Assembly (NCBI GenBank): GCA_017517705.1
Contig: JAFWYM010000004.1
Span: forward strand, 1-41,711
Direction of reading: 5' to 3'
Length of the DNA stretch: 41,711 bases
From: Alistipes sp.
GTDB lineage: Bacteria > Bacteroidota > Bacteroidia > Bacteroidales > Rikenellaceae
The notes under the pieces are model-generated. The model made no database searches and was not told the DNA's origin. It saw only the letters and a list, made by a program, of their open reading frames with translations. Each line of letters begins with the position of its first letter. Position 1 is the first letter of the stretch. This document shows, one piece after another, positions 33,188 through 40,877 of the stretch. The translations under genes and the position numbers were made by a program.

Positions 33188-34307
33188 GGAGGTGCGTAAG
33201 GCAATAGAGGATAACATCGAGCGCGACCCTGCGGCCGTGGCTCTCGATAGTCGTATACCCGAGGCTCGCCTTGTTGCCACCGAGGTTAAGTACCTGCAAC
33301 GTGCGCGCCACAAGCTGCCACGCCTATACCAGGCGCGCTGCATCATACCGCCACGTGCCTTCGAGCAGTCGTCGAGCGAGGAGTGCGCACGCCGTAAGGA
33401 TATATCGGGATGTCGCCTGCTCGACCTAACGTGCGGCCTCGGCATCGACACCATAGCCTTTGCCGAGCACTTCGCGAGTGTCGTAGCCTTGGAGCGCGAC
33501 GAGGCCTTAGCCGAGGTCGTACGCTACAACCTCACACTGCTCGGCATCGACAATGTGGAGGTTGTGACCACCGCGGCCGAGGAGTATGTTATGGATACCG
33601 ACGAGCGCTTCGACTGGGTATTTGCCGACCCCGACCGTCGCTCCGACAAGGGGAACAAGATGGTATGTCTGGAGGATTGCTCGCCCAATATCGCAATGCT
33701 GCTACCTCACCTGCAGCGCATCTCCCGACGTATAGGACTAAAGCTGTCGCCCCTGTTCGATGTGGATGAGGCCTTCAGGCTCTTTCGCGGTGCGGAGGTC
33801 GAGGTAGTATCGCTTGGGGGCGAATGTAAGGAGGTGAACATATATACGGGTAGTGAGCATGAGCGCCTCACCATCGCCGCCATAGGCCTCGGCACATGGC
33901 ACTTCTGCCGCGAGGATATGCACGCCACGGCTACAGCGGAGCCCTTCACTCCCGAAGAGTATCGCTACCTTCTCATCCCCGATGTGGCACTACAGAAGGG
34001 GCGTGTGGCCATCGCAGCGCTCAAACCCTATGCCGATATATGGAGTAATAACGGCTACGCCTTTGCTCGCGAGCTACCCCCAGAACACGTAGGAGCACGA
34101 ATATATGCCATCGAGAGCATCGAGCGCTACCACCCACGTGAGCTCAAACGCCGATATAAGGGTGTGGGCATCGAGATACTCAAGCGCGACACGCCCCTCG
34201 GCATCGAGGTGTTGCGCAAGGCGTTAGGGGCACGCCCCGGCAGGGAGCGGACAATAGCCCTCACGAACATAGCAGGCGAGAGTTGGTTTATAGAGCTTAA
34301 AAGTTGA
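33150..34307 (+). CDS. Class I SAM-dependent methyltransferase with THUMP-like domain
   Basis: The 385-residue protein has an N-terminal helical segment (about 1-85) and a Rossmann methyltransferase domain (about 86-230). SAM motif LLDLTCGLGIDTIAFAE and the acidic-loop motif ALERDEA are visible, with FADPDRRSDKGNK in the place of a DPPY-like catalytic motif. The C-terminal part (about 230-385) fits the THUMP-like/ferredoxin-like domains described for this Bacteroidota group. It probably modifies a nucleic acid, but the target is unknown. It starts inside the end of comEC, so the two are translationally linked. Confidence 0.82.
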   Translation: MLTLQEIERLKSEEVRKAIEDNIERDPAAVALDSRIPEARLVATEVKYLQRARHKLPRLYQARCIIPPRAFEQSSSEECARRKDISGCRLLDLTCGLGIDTIAFAEHFASVVALERDEALAEVVRYNLTLLGIDNVEVVTTAAEEYVMDTDERFDWVFADPDRRSDKGNKMVCLEDCSPNIAMLLPHLQRISRRIGLKLSPLFDVDEAFRLFRGAEVEVVSLGGECKEVNIYTGSEHERLTIAAIGLGTWHFCREDMHATATAEPFTPEEYRYLLIPDVALQKGRVAIAALKPYADIWSNNGYAFARELPPEHVGARIYAIESIERYHPRELKRRYKGVGIEILKRDTPLGIEVLRKALGARPGRERTIALTNIAGESWFIELKS

Positions 34308-34313
34308 TTTACA

Positions 34314-35099
34314 ATGAATAGGGAGAGTATAAGCATCGTTATCGTAGGCTCGGGCAATGTTGCCGAGGCTCTCGCCCTACACTTATGTAGGAGCGAGGGC
34401 GTGGAGCTACGACAACTATATGCCCGGAATGCTGAGCGTGGCAGCCATATAGCGCGCCTTGCCAACACCGAATGGTCGGCCGAGGCCCTTGCCGTGGCAG
34501 ATATATACCTTATTGCCGTGAGCGACCGCGCCGTGGAGAGCGTGGCAACGACACTACCCTTCCCTCCCGAGGCCCTTGTGGCACACACGGCAGGGAGCAT
34601 ACCCCTTGCGGCAATCCCCGAGCGTGCGGGAGGACGCGGTGTATTCTACCCCTTGCAGAGCTTCTCCGCAGGGCGCAGCGAGGCGATAGAGGGTGCCCCC
34701 ATATTCGTCGAGGGCGACACTGAGGCTACGTGTGACCGTCTGCTGAACCTCGCCAAGCGTATGGGCCTCGATGCCCATATCGCCAACTCGGAGCGTAGAC
34801 GCAGGCTCCACCTCGCAGGGGTCTTTGTAAATAACTTCGTCAACCACCTCTACGCCACAGCCACGGATATTGTCACCCGCGAGGGTCTCGACTTCGAAGT
34901 ATTGAAGCCCATAATCCGCGAGACGGCAGCCAAGGCTATCGCCACGGCCAACCCGCACAGCGTGCAGACAGGCCCCGCACGTAGGGGCGATAGAGCAGTC
35001 ATCGAGCAGCACCTCGAGATGCTTGCCGACGACGACACCAAAAGAGAGATATATAACTATTTAACACAGAGTATATGGGAAACTTCAAAGAAGATATAG
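34314..35099 (+). CDS. Rossmann-like and DUF2520 domain protein
   Basis: The 261-residue protein joins an N-terminal NAD(P)-binding domain (IVIVGSGNVAEALALHL, about 7-25; AHTAGSIPL at about 90) to a C-terminal all-helical DUF2520 domain with RRLHLAGVFVNNFVNHLY. The layout is like pyrroline-5-carboxylate and beta-hydroxyacid dehydrogenases, but the substrate of the family is not known. The last 25 bp overlap kdsC. The NAD(P) role is inferred from the glycine motif only. Confidence 0.83.
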   Translation: MNRESISIVIVGSGNVAEALALHLCRSEGVELRQLYARNAERGSHIARLANTEWSAEALAVADIYLIAVSDRAVESVATTLPFPPEALVAHTAGSIPLAAIPERAGGRGVFYPLQSFSAGRSEAIEGAPIFVEGDTEATCDRLLNLAKRMGLDAHIANSERRRRLHLAGVFVNNFVNHLYATATDIVTREGLDFEVLKPIIRETAAKAIATANPHSVQTGPARRGDRAVIEQHLEMLADDDTKREIYNYLTQSIWETSKKI

Positions 35100-35611
35100 C
35101 ACGTGTCGAGGCCATTGTCTTCGATGTCGATGGCGTTATGACCGATGGGGGCATCATCCCCACACCCGATGGCGACTTCATCCGTCGCTACAATGCCAAG
35201 GATGGCTACGCCATAGCCTCGGCCATACGCGAGGGCATGAAGATATGCGTAATCTCGGGTGGTCGTGGCAATATGCTACGCCACCGCCTCGAGATGTTGG
35301 GCGTAACGCGCATGTACCTCAACTGCATGGATAAGAGGGCCGCCCTCAGCGAGTTCCTCGCCGACCATGGCATTGCGGCTGAGAATGTGATATATATGGG
35401 CGATGACATCCCCGACTTGGAGTGTATGCGCATGGTGGGCATACCGGTATGTCCCGCAGATGCCGCCTCGGAGGTTATCGAGGCCTCGCGCTATGTCTCG
35501 GAGTATGATGGTGGCCATGGTGCCGTGCGCGACATCGTCGAGCAGGTCATGCGTGCCCAACAAAAGTGGGCGAAGAACCTTAAGGGTGTGCTCGGCATAC
35601 CCACCAAGTAG
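35075..35611 (+). CDS. kdsC: 3-deoxy-D-manno-octulosonate 8-phosphate phosphatase (KdsC-type HAD)
   Basis: KdsC removes the phosphate from KDO-8-P during synthesis of the inner-core sugar of LPS. The 178-residue protein is a cap-less HAD phosphatase with the motif I DVDGVMTDGG (Asp17, Asp19), motif II in ISGGRG, the KdsC substrate block NAKDGYAI, and motif IV GDDIPDLECM. Length and the C-terminal EYDGGHGAVRDIVE block fit KdsC. It is the last gene of the xerD operon and is followed by a strong terminator. Confidence 0.92.
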   Translation: MGNFKEDIARVEAIVFDVDGVMTDGGIIPTPDGDFIRRYNAKDGYAIASAIREGMKICVISGGRGNMLRHRLEMLGVTRMYLNCMDKRAALSEFLADHGIAAENVIYMGDDIPDLECMRMVGIPVCPADAASEVIEASRYVSEYDGGHGAVRDIVEQVMRAQQKWAKNLKGVLGIPTK

Positions 35612-35618
35612 CATAAGT

Positions 35619-35666
35619 AGATAATATATGAGGGCATCCCTTTCGGAATGCCCTCATATATTATCT
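35619..35666. terminator. Strong hairpin terminator between converging genes
   Basis: Perfect 19-bp arms (35619-35637 and 35648-35666) with a 10-nt loop start 7 bp after the kdsC stop codon. They end 11 bp before the stop codon of the minus-strand gene. The arm bases are AT-rich at the outer end, so it can serve both strands. Confidence 0.85.
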
Positions 35667-35677
35667 GCATATTTCGG

Positions 35678-36397
35678 TTACATCACCTCGTCGGCAACCT
35701 CTACCTCAACCTCGGGCTCGGGCTCGGCGATGACAAGCTCCTCACCGCGCTGGAGGCGGTAGGCGAGGCGTATTATGGTGTTCGAGTACTCTACATTTGC
35801 AATCTCCTTACTCTTAGCCTCGATCTTAGCCTCAAGGTCGCCCATGGCGTTAAGCATAGACTCGGGATAGCCCGCATCGACAATGTCGATGGCAAGCTGC
35901 TCCTTCTCTGCAACAAGAGCCTCGAGCTCCACACTCTTAGCCTCGATGGTGGCATCGTTACGCTCGATAGCTGCCACAACATCATCGTCGCTACCAAGCT
36001 CCATCTTCCACGCCTTATCCATATCGCGAAGCTTATTATTGAAGGCTGCCTGCTGCTCGGCGAGGTACGCCTCAGCATTAGCATACTCCTCGCGACGATC
36101 GCCCGCCTCGTCGAGGATGGGGTCTACAAGGGTGCGGAAATAGAGCGCCTTAGCACCGCCATAGCTCCTACGATATGCCTCCTCGTAGTTGGCACGCATC
36201 TTCTCAACGACCTTAAGCTCAGCCTCGCTATGTGCCAACTCGGCAAGCTCGGCAATATGCTTAGCATCGCGCTCGGGCGTGGTGAGGTGCACACGCGACT
36301 CGCATCGTGTACCCAACAGCAACAATACAACAAAGGCTGTGTAGCCACAAATATATAACAAACGGCTCTTTCTACTCTTCTTCATAACACCTGACAT
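35678..36397 (-). CDS. Membrane-anchored coiled-coil protein of unknown function
   Basis: The 239-residue protein has a short basic N-terminus, a hydrophobic segment (about 13-31) and a possible lipobox LLLGTRC (Cys32). A highly charged helical region follows, with long predicted coiled coils (about 40-215), and an acidic tail rich in Glu-Val and Glu-Pro pairs. I do not recognise a family. A stretch near residues 67-96 (NYEEAYRR-SYGG-ALYF-ILDEAG) resembles the end of the small lipoprotein encoded just upstream, so the two look related. The ATG at 36397 overlaps the upstream stop codon (TAATG), which supports that start; ATG at 36385 is an alternative. Confidence 0.6.
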   Translation of the reverse strand: MSGVMKKSRKSRLLYICGYTAFVVLLLLGTRCESRVHLTTPERDAKHIAELAELAHSEAELKVVEKMRANYEEAYRRSYGGAKALYFRTLVDPILDEAGDRREEYANAEAYLAEQQAAFNNKLRDMDKAWKMELGSDDDVVAAIERNDATIEAKSVELEALVAEKEQLAIDIVDAGYPESMLNAMGDLEAKIEAKSKEIANVEYSNTIIRLAYRLQRGEELVIAEPEPEVEVEVADEVM

Positions 36398-36675
36398 TAA
36401 ATTTCATTAAGCACTGCATTACTCTCCTCCAAAAATATGAGATACGAATCGCCACCTATCTGCGTACGGAAGGCCTCCTCATACTCGCGGAGCTCCGCAG
36501 CAGCAGCCTTATACTCCTCGTAGCTCGTAGCATTCACAACCCTCTCCGAGAGGTCATAGCTCTTCTCGTAGGCTATATTCTCGTGGTTCTGCTCGTCTAT
36601 AACGATGCCCTCACCACTATTGCAGCACGCCATAGAGACCACAGCCACCGCAATGATAATCAATACTCTTTTCAT
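36397..36675 (-). CDS. Small lipoprotein related to the following gene
   Basis: The 92-residue protein has a lipoprotein signal peptide with lipobox SMAC (Cys17, followed by Cys18). Its mature part is short, acidic and helical. It ends in a segment (YEEAFRTQIGGDSYLIFLEE) similar to part of the downstream coiled-coil protein. No family is recognised. It forms a coupled two-gene unit with that gene. No TAnnTTTG promoter is clear upstream in the 65-bp gap to rlmI, so readthrough from rlmI or an unusual promoter is possible. Confidence 0.6.
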   Translation of the reverse strand: MKRVLIIIAVAVVSMACCNSGEGIVIDEQNHENIAYEKSYDLSERVVNATSYEEYKAAAAELREYEEAFRTQIGGDSYLIFLEESNAVLNEI

Positions 36676-36740
36676 CTACTATAGTGTTTATTTTATGTAT
36701 GTGTCAATCTACAAAACGCCCTTATGCCGCCTACCGTCCA

Positions 36741-37952
36741 CTACTCGACATATACGACCAAGCCCTTGAGGTACTCGCCCTCGGGGTGGTAGATGTTTAT
36801 CGGGTGGTCGGCAGGTTGCGTGAGCTGCCCAATGATGCGCACCTTGCGGTGTGCTATGGCCGCAGCCGTAAATATCGTCGTGCGGAAGAGCTCACGGCTC
36901 ACGGCCTGCGAGCACGAGAAGGTGAAGAGTATGCCTCCGGGGCGTATCTTCTCCAGCGCACGCGCGTTAATCTTCTTATACCCCTGCAGGGCATTACCCA
37001 GCACCTTGTGATGCTTCGCAAAGGCGGGCGGGTCAAGGATTATAAGGTCGTAGCTGTCGTCTATATCGCGCAGATACTCCACGGCATTTGTTGCTATGGC
37101 CGTATGCGGAGCATCGGCGCCAAAGTTAAGCTCCACGTTCTCCTCGGCGAGCTTCACGGCACGCTCCGAGAGGTCGATAGATACCACCTCCTTGGCGCCA
37201 CCACGCAGTGCCGCCACGGAGAAGCCTCCCGTGTAGCAGAAGGTATTGAGCACCTTACGTCCACGAGCATACTGACGTACAAGGTCGCGGTTCTCTCGCT
37301 GGTCGATGAAGAAGCCGGTCTTCTGCCCCTCCTCCCAATTTACATAGAACTGCATATCGTTCTCCAGGACGATGCTCTTTGCTGTCTCGGCACGTCCCCA
37401 GAGATAACCATCGATAGCCCCAAGGTCAGCCTTGAAGGGGAGCGTCTGCGAGCTCTTGTCGTATATCGCCTCAATCCTCTCTCCATAGGCGCGACGTATA
37501 GCCTCGGCTATCATCTGTCGCTCGCGGTACATGCCGACAGAGTGACACTGCACAACAGCCGTACGACCATAGATGTCCACTACCAAGCCCGGGAGTAGGT
37601 CTCCCTCGCCGTGGATAAGGCGGTAGCACGTTGTCGAGATATTCTCCGTCATACCCAGAGCGTCGCGCACACTCTTAGCCATAGCCACACGGTGATCCCA
37701 CCACGCCTGGTCTATAGCCTCGCGCTCGAAGCTCAGCACACGCACAGCGATGGAGCCTATCTGGTAGTGACCACGGGCGATAAACGCGCCCTGCTTCGTG
37801 ACTACATCGACAACATCGCCCTCCGCCAGAGGTCTATCCCCCTCGACGATATGATCAATGGCACCCGAGAATATCCATGGGTGATGACGCTCCAGCGACT
37901 CCTCCTTGCCGCGACGTAGATGTACTACGGCTAATCTCTCCTGACTACTCAT
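36741..37952 (-). CDS. rlmI: 23S rRNA (cytosine-C5)-methyltransferase, RlmI-like
   Basis: RlmI methylates C1962 of 23S rRNA. The 403-residue protein has an N-terminal PUA domain (about 5-85), a central EEHP-like linker domain (about 90-190, with EEGQKTGFFIDQRENR), and a Rossmann methyltransferase domain. That domain has LNTFCYTGGFSVAAL, DLIILDPPAF and the catalytic cysteine region FTFSCSQAV. The order and the IDQRENR motif are diagnostic for the RlmI group. It lies 8 bp after the exonuclease gene on the same strand. Confidence 0.92.
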   Translation of the reverse strand: MSSQERLAVVHLRRGKEESLERHHPWIFSGAIDHIVEGDRPLAEGDVVDVVTKQGAFIARGHYQIGSIAVRVLSFEREAIDQAWWDHRVAMAKSVRDALGMTENISTTCYRLIHGEGDLLPGLVVDIYGRTAVVQCHSVGMYRERQMIAEAIRRAYGERIEAIYDKSSQTLPFKADLGAIDGYLWGRAETAKSIVLENDMQFYVNWEEGQKTGFFIDQRENRDLVRQYARGRKVLNTFCYTGGFSVAALRGGAKEVVSIDLSERAVKLAEENVELNFGADAPHTAIATNAVEYLRDIDDSYDLIILDPPAFAKHHKVLGNALQGYKKINARALEKIRPGGILFTFSCSQAVSRELFRTTIFTAAAIAHRKVRIIGQLTQPADHPINIYHPEGEYLKGLVVYVE

Positions 37953-37960
37953 ATATATTA

Positions 37961-38662
37961 TTAGTTTTCTCTCTTCATCACGTGACTACGATGACGCTGT
38001 GACGCACGGCGGTGTCGCGTGCGCTTGGCGCTCTCCACCTCCTCCGCCCCTGCGACAGATATTATCGTGAGCTCACCCTCGGGCTGCGCCACACGCTGCA
38101 TCTGCTCCAATATACACGGACATACCCACGCATCCGTTGCGGCATACTCCCTCTGTTGCAGTGTGAGTGTGCCCGCCTCCCAGTTGCTCAGCCTCTGCGC
38201 CTTGGATATGCGCTTGCCAAGGACTATGGCCGAGAGCTTACGCAGGCTCTTCTCCTCGATACCCCAGCGCACAGCCTCCCTCTGCAGGTCGACAAAGCCG
38301 TCGGCCTTGAAGTCGCGCAGGGCGTGCAACGAGCGTATGTCACCCGTGACATCTGCCCCCACCTTGAGGATGCGTCGTGAGCCGAGAATCTTGAGGATAC
38401 GGTTATCCAAACGTATGCGGTTCAGGCGAAAGAGGTAGCACACATCGGGTGTGGATAGCTGCAGCAGCGCCACCTTATACGACACGCCGGCACGGAACGA
38501 TGGGCGCGTCTCGGTGTCGAAGCCTATGACATCGTAACGCGCAAGGTCGGCACACGCCGCCTCGACACACTCCTCCGTGTCGACAACGACAATACGCCCA
38601 GCAAAGAGTGCCGCGGGCATCGCCGCAACAGTATCGTTATCTATAGTGCTTATAAACGCCAT
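37961..38662 (-). CDS. 3'-5' exonuclease, DEDD superfamily (RNase D-like)
   Basis: The 233-residue protein carries the DEDDy exonuclease motifs: IGFDTET (Asp49, Glu51), the second aspartate region VGADVTGDIRSL, and YAATDAW at the third motif. It has no HRDC or polymerase domain, and ends in a very basic tail (RTRHRRASQRHRSHVMKREN). Similar stand-alone proteins act on DNA or RNA; the target is not known. It sits between recQ (30 bp upstream) and rlmI, so a nucleic-acid processing role with either is plausible. Confidence 0.87.
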   Translation of the reverse strand: MAFISTIDNDTVAAMPAALFAGRIVVVDTEECVEAACADLARYDVIGFDTETRPSFRAGVSYKVALLQLSTPDVCYLFRLNRIRLDNRILKILGSRRILKVGADVTGDIRSLHALRDFKADGFVDLQREAVRWGIEEKSLRKLSAIVLGKRISKAQRLSNWEAGTLTLQQREYAATDAWVCPCILEQMQRVAQPEGELTIISVAGAEEVESAKRTRHRRASQRHRSHVMKREN

Positions 38663-38692
38663 AATACCCTTCAGCCTTTACATCTTACAAAG

Positions 38693-40570
38693 TTAGCGAT
38701 TAATTTTTAGTTTACCGCTTAGGTCGAGAGAAATTTTTCCTTCAGCAACCATTTTATCTACTATTTCGACCACATCCATATCCCTCACCTGCAACTTGGC
38801 AACAAGCTCCTTTATCGTCAACTCGTTATCCTTCAATAGGCTTACGATGCTATCGGCAATACTCTGAGGGTTACGTCTATGCGCACGCTCACGGAGGCAT
38901 ATATCGCAGACGCCACAAGGCTTAGCCTCCGTGTCGCCAAAGTAGCCCTCGATGATGCGACTGCGACACTCCTCGTCGTTCTGCGCATATTGCAGCATAC
39001 TCTTTGTTCGCTCAAGTGCTATGTCGTAGCGACGGCTGTAGCTGTCGGGCGAGATGTAGACATCGGCCGTAGGCAGGCGTTCGCTGTCGAAGAATATCAT
39101 TGGCGAGCGCGATGCCGGGATGTAACGTATGACCCTCATACGCCATAACATCTGCAGCAGTGCGTGTACGCGGTCGGGAGCAAGCCCCGCAGTCGAGGCC
39201 AGAAGCAGCTCGTCGATATATCGGAAGGAGCTAAAGACTCCGTTGTAGGTGCGTAGTATTGCTCTAAGGAGCGCATCCATGTCGTTGCCTCCGGCGTTGA
39301 GCTTATAGAGCGCGTCGCGACTACACATAAACATCAGTCGCGCGGGATTGTCCTGCTCATCAACAAGCGTAAGCAAGCCGTTGAGCTCCAGTATCTTGAG
39401 GGCGCTCGTCACACGACCATAGGATAGGTGCATAACGTGACAGAAGTCATAGATATTGAAGAGGAACGAGGCCCCCTGACCATCGCCAATGGCCACCTGT
39501 AGGTAGCTGCACACCTGCTCGTATATACGTTTTATATCCTCTATGGGCGGGAACTCGGCCTTGAAAAAGAAGGACAACTTGTCGAGATCATCCTTAGAAT
39601 ATAGCATCACGGCATAGCTACGACGCCCATCGCGCCCGGCGCGCCCCGCCTCCTGGTAGTAGGCCTCGAGCGAGTCGCACGGCGCATAGTGTATGACAAA
39701 TCGCACATCGGCCTTGTCGATACCCATACCAAAGGCATTCGTGGCGACCATCACGCGCACACTACCCTCGAGCCACTCATCCTGACGCATCGAGCGCTCT
39801 ACGGCGGGGAGTCCTGCGTGGTAGTACTGCGCACTTATGCCATCTGTCTTGAGCCTCTCGGTGATCTGCTCGCACGCCTCACGTGTACGCATATATATTA
39901 TGCCCGCGCCCTCGACATTGTTTACCACACGTAGCAGATGCTCATATTTATCCTCCACCTCGCGCACCACGTACGAGAGGTTTGGTCGCGCAAAGCTTGT
40001 GCGTATGACATGCTCACTGCGGAAGCCGAGGTGAAACATTATATCTTTGGCCACACGCTCCGTTGCCGAGGCCGTGAGTGCCAATACCGTAGCATCGGGA
40101 GCATACTCCCGCAGTTCGGCAATACGCAGGTACGAGGGTCGGAAGTCGTAGCCCCACTGCGATATGCAGTGTGCCTCGTCTACGGCGATGATGCTTATCC
40201 TCATACGCCTTAGGCGCACACGAAAGGCATCCGTTGCGAGGCGCTCGGGAGCTATGTATAGTAGCTTCACATCGCCATAGGTGCAGTTGTCGAGGGCTAT
40301 CTCCACACGTCGCGACTCCATCCCCGAGTGTACGGCTACGGCCGATATGCCACGGCGCGTGAGCTGATCTACCTGATCCTTCATAAGGGCGATGAGGGGT
40401 GTCACGACGATGGTGAGACCCTCGGACATGAGCGCCGGAATCTGATATGTCAGCGACTTGCCACCACCCGTGGGCATCAGCGCGAGGGTATCACGCCCCG
40501 CAAGCACCGCGTCGATAATCTCGCGCTGCTTGGAACGAAACTCGTCATAGCCCCACCACTGCCTAAGCAC
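38693..40570 (-). CDS. recQ: ATP-dependent DNA helicase RecQ
   Basis: RecQ is a 3'-5' helicase for recombination repair. It has Walker A TGGGKS, the DEAHC box, QEAGRAGRDG in the second RecA domain, the four-cysteine zinc region ending CGVCDIC, and a winged-helix part. The C-terminus carries a short helix-turn-helix-like segment (TIKELVAKLQVRDMDVVEIV) instead of a clear HRDC domain. The frame is open to a GTG at 40615, but the promoter -7 box (40620-40627) puts the transcript start at about that base. I therefore prefer the GTG at 40570 (625 residues; next residues LRQWWGYDEFRSKQ), with low confidence in the exact start. Confidence 0.92.
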   Translation of the reverse strand: MLRQWWGYDEFRSKQREIIDAVLAGRDTLALMPTGGGKSLTYQIPALMSEGLTIVVTPLIALMKDQVDQLTRRGISAVAVHSGMESRRVEIALDNCTYGDVKLLYIAPERLATDAFRVRLRRMRISIIAVDEAHCISQWGYDFRPSYLRIAELREYAPDATVLALTASATERVAKDIMFHLGFRSEHVIRTSFARPNLSYVVREVEDKYEHLLRVVNNVEGAGIIYMRTREACEQITERLKTDGISAQYYHAGLPAVERSMRQDEWLEGSVRVMVATNAFGMGIDKADVRFVIHYAPCDSLEAYYQEAGRAGRDGRRSYAVMLYSKDDLDKLSFFFKAEFPPIEDIKRIYEQVCSYLQVAIGDGQGASFLFNIYDFCHVMHLSYGRVTSALKILELNGLLTLVDEQDNPARLMFMCSRDALYKLNAGGNDMDALLRAILRTYNGVFSSFRYIDELLLASTAGLAPDRVHALLQMLWRMRVIRYIPASRSPMIFFDSERLPTADVYISPDSYSRRYDIALERTKSMLQYAQNDEECRSRIIEGYFGDTEAKPCGVCDICLRERAHRRNPQSIADSIVSLLKDNELTIKELVAKLQVRDMDVVEIVDKMVAEGKISLDLSGKLKINR

Positions 40571-40619
40571 ATCTTCGGGGCTCTGTCGCTTGGTATTTTC
40601 GCTCGTCGTAATCACATCA

Positions 40620-40649
40620 CAAAGATAACCCTTTTTGTTGTAACGACAA
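40620..40649 (-). promoter_or_regulatory. Promoter of the recQ-exonuclease-rlmI unit
   Basis: TTG (40647-40649), a 19-bp spacer and TATCTTTG (40620-40627) on the minus strand fit the Bacteroidota consensus exactly. Confidence 0.85.
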
Positions 40650-40686
40650 TGCCATGAGCCTTTTTATGGGATTTAGTGGAAGGGGG

Positions 40687-40716
40687 TTTATAGGTTTTTG
40701 TAGGTTCTTATAGGGT
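40687..40716. repeat. Three 10-bp tandem repeats upstream of the recQ promoter
   Basis: TTTATAGGTT, TTTGTAGGTT and CTTATAGGGT follow one another exactly 10 bp apart, close to one helical turn. They lie about 40 bp upstream of the recQ -33 element. The function is unknown. Confidence 0.5.
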
Positions 40717-40747
40717 TATATGATAGCTATGATACTTGGCGAGGGAT

Positions 40748-40877
40748 TAATTTAGCATCAGAGCGGTGCAGTAGTGGCGCTGACATGAAAAAGCCATGGA
40801 TGGATAGTACTTAGACGTACATTCCATTCATGGCTTTGATTGAAGCGCCGCTAATGCGCCGCTATCATGCTAAATTA
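40748..40877. repeat. 130-nt imperfect inverted repeat overlapping the gcvP stop codon
   Basis: The outer 11 bp (TAATTTAGCAT and ATGCTAAATTA) are perfect. Arms of about 55 nt are roughly 80% complementary, with some mismatches that would still be G-U pairs in RNA. The inner stem AAAGCCATG/CATGGCTTT continues to a GTAC/GTAC stem and a 6-nt loop. The right arm contains the TAA stop codon of gcvP. It could be a large terminator, a non-autonomous mobile element, or both. No target-site duplication is evident. Confidence 0.75.
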
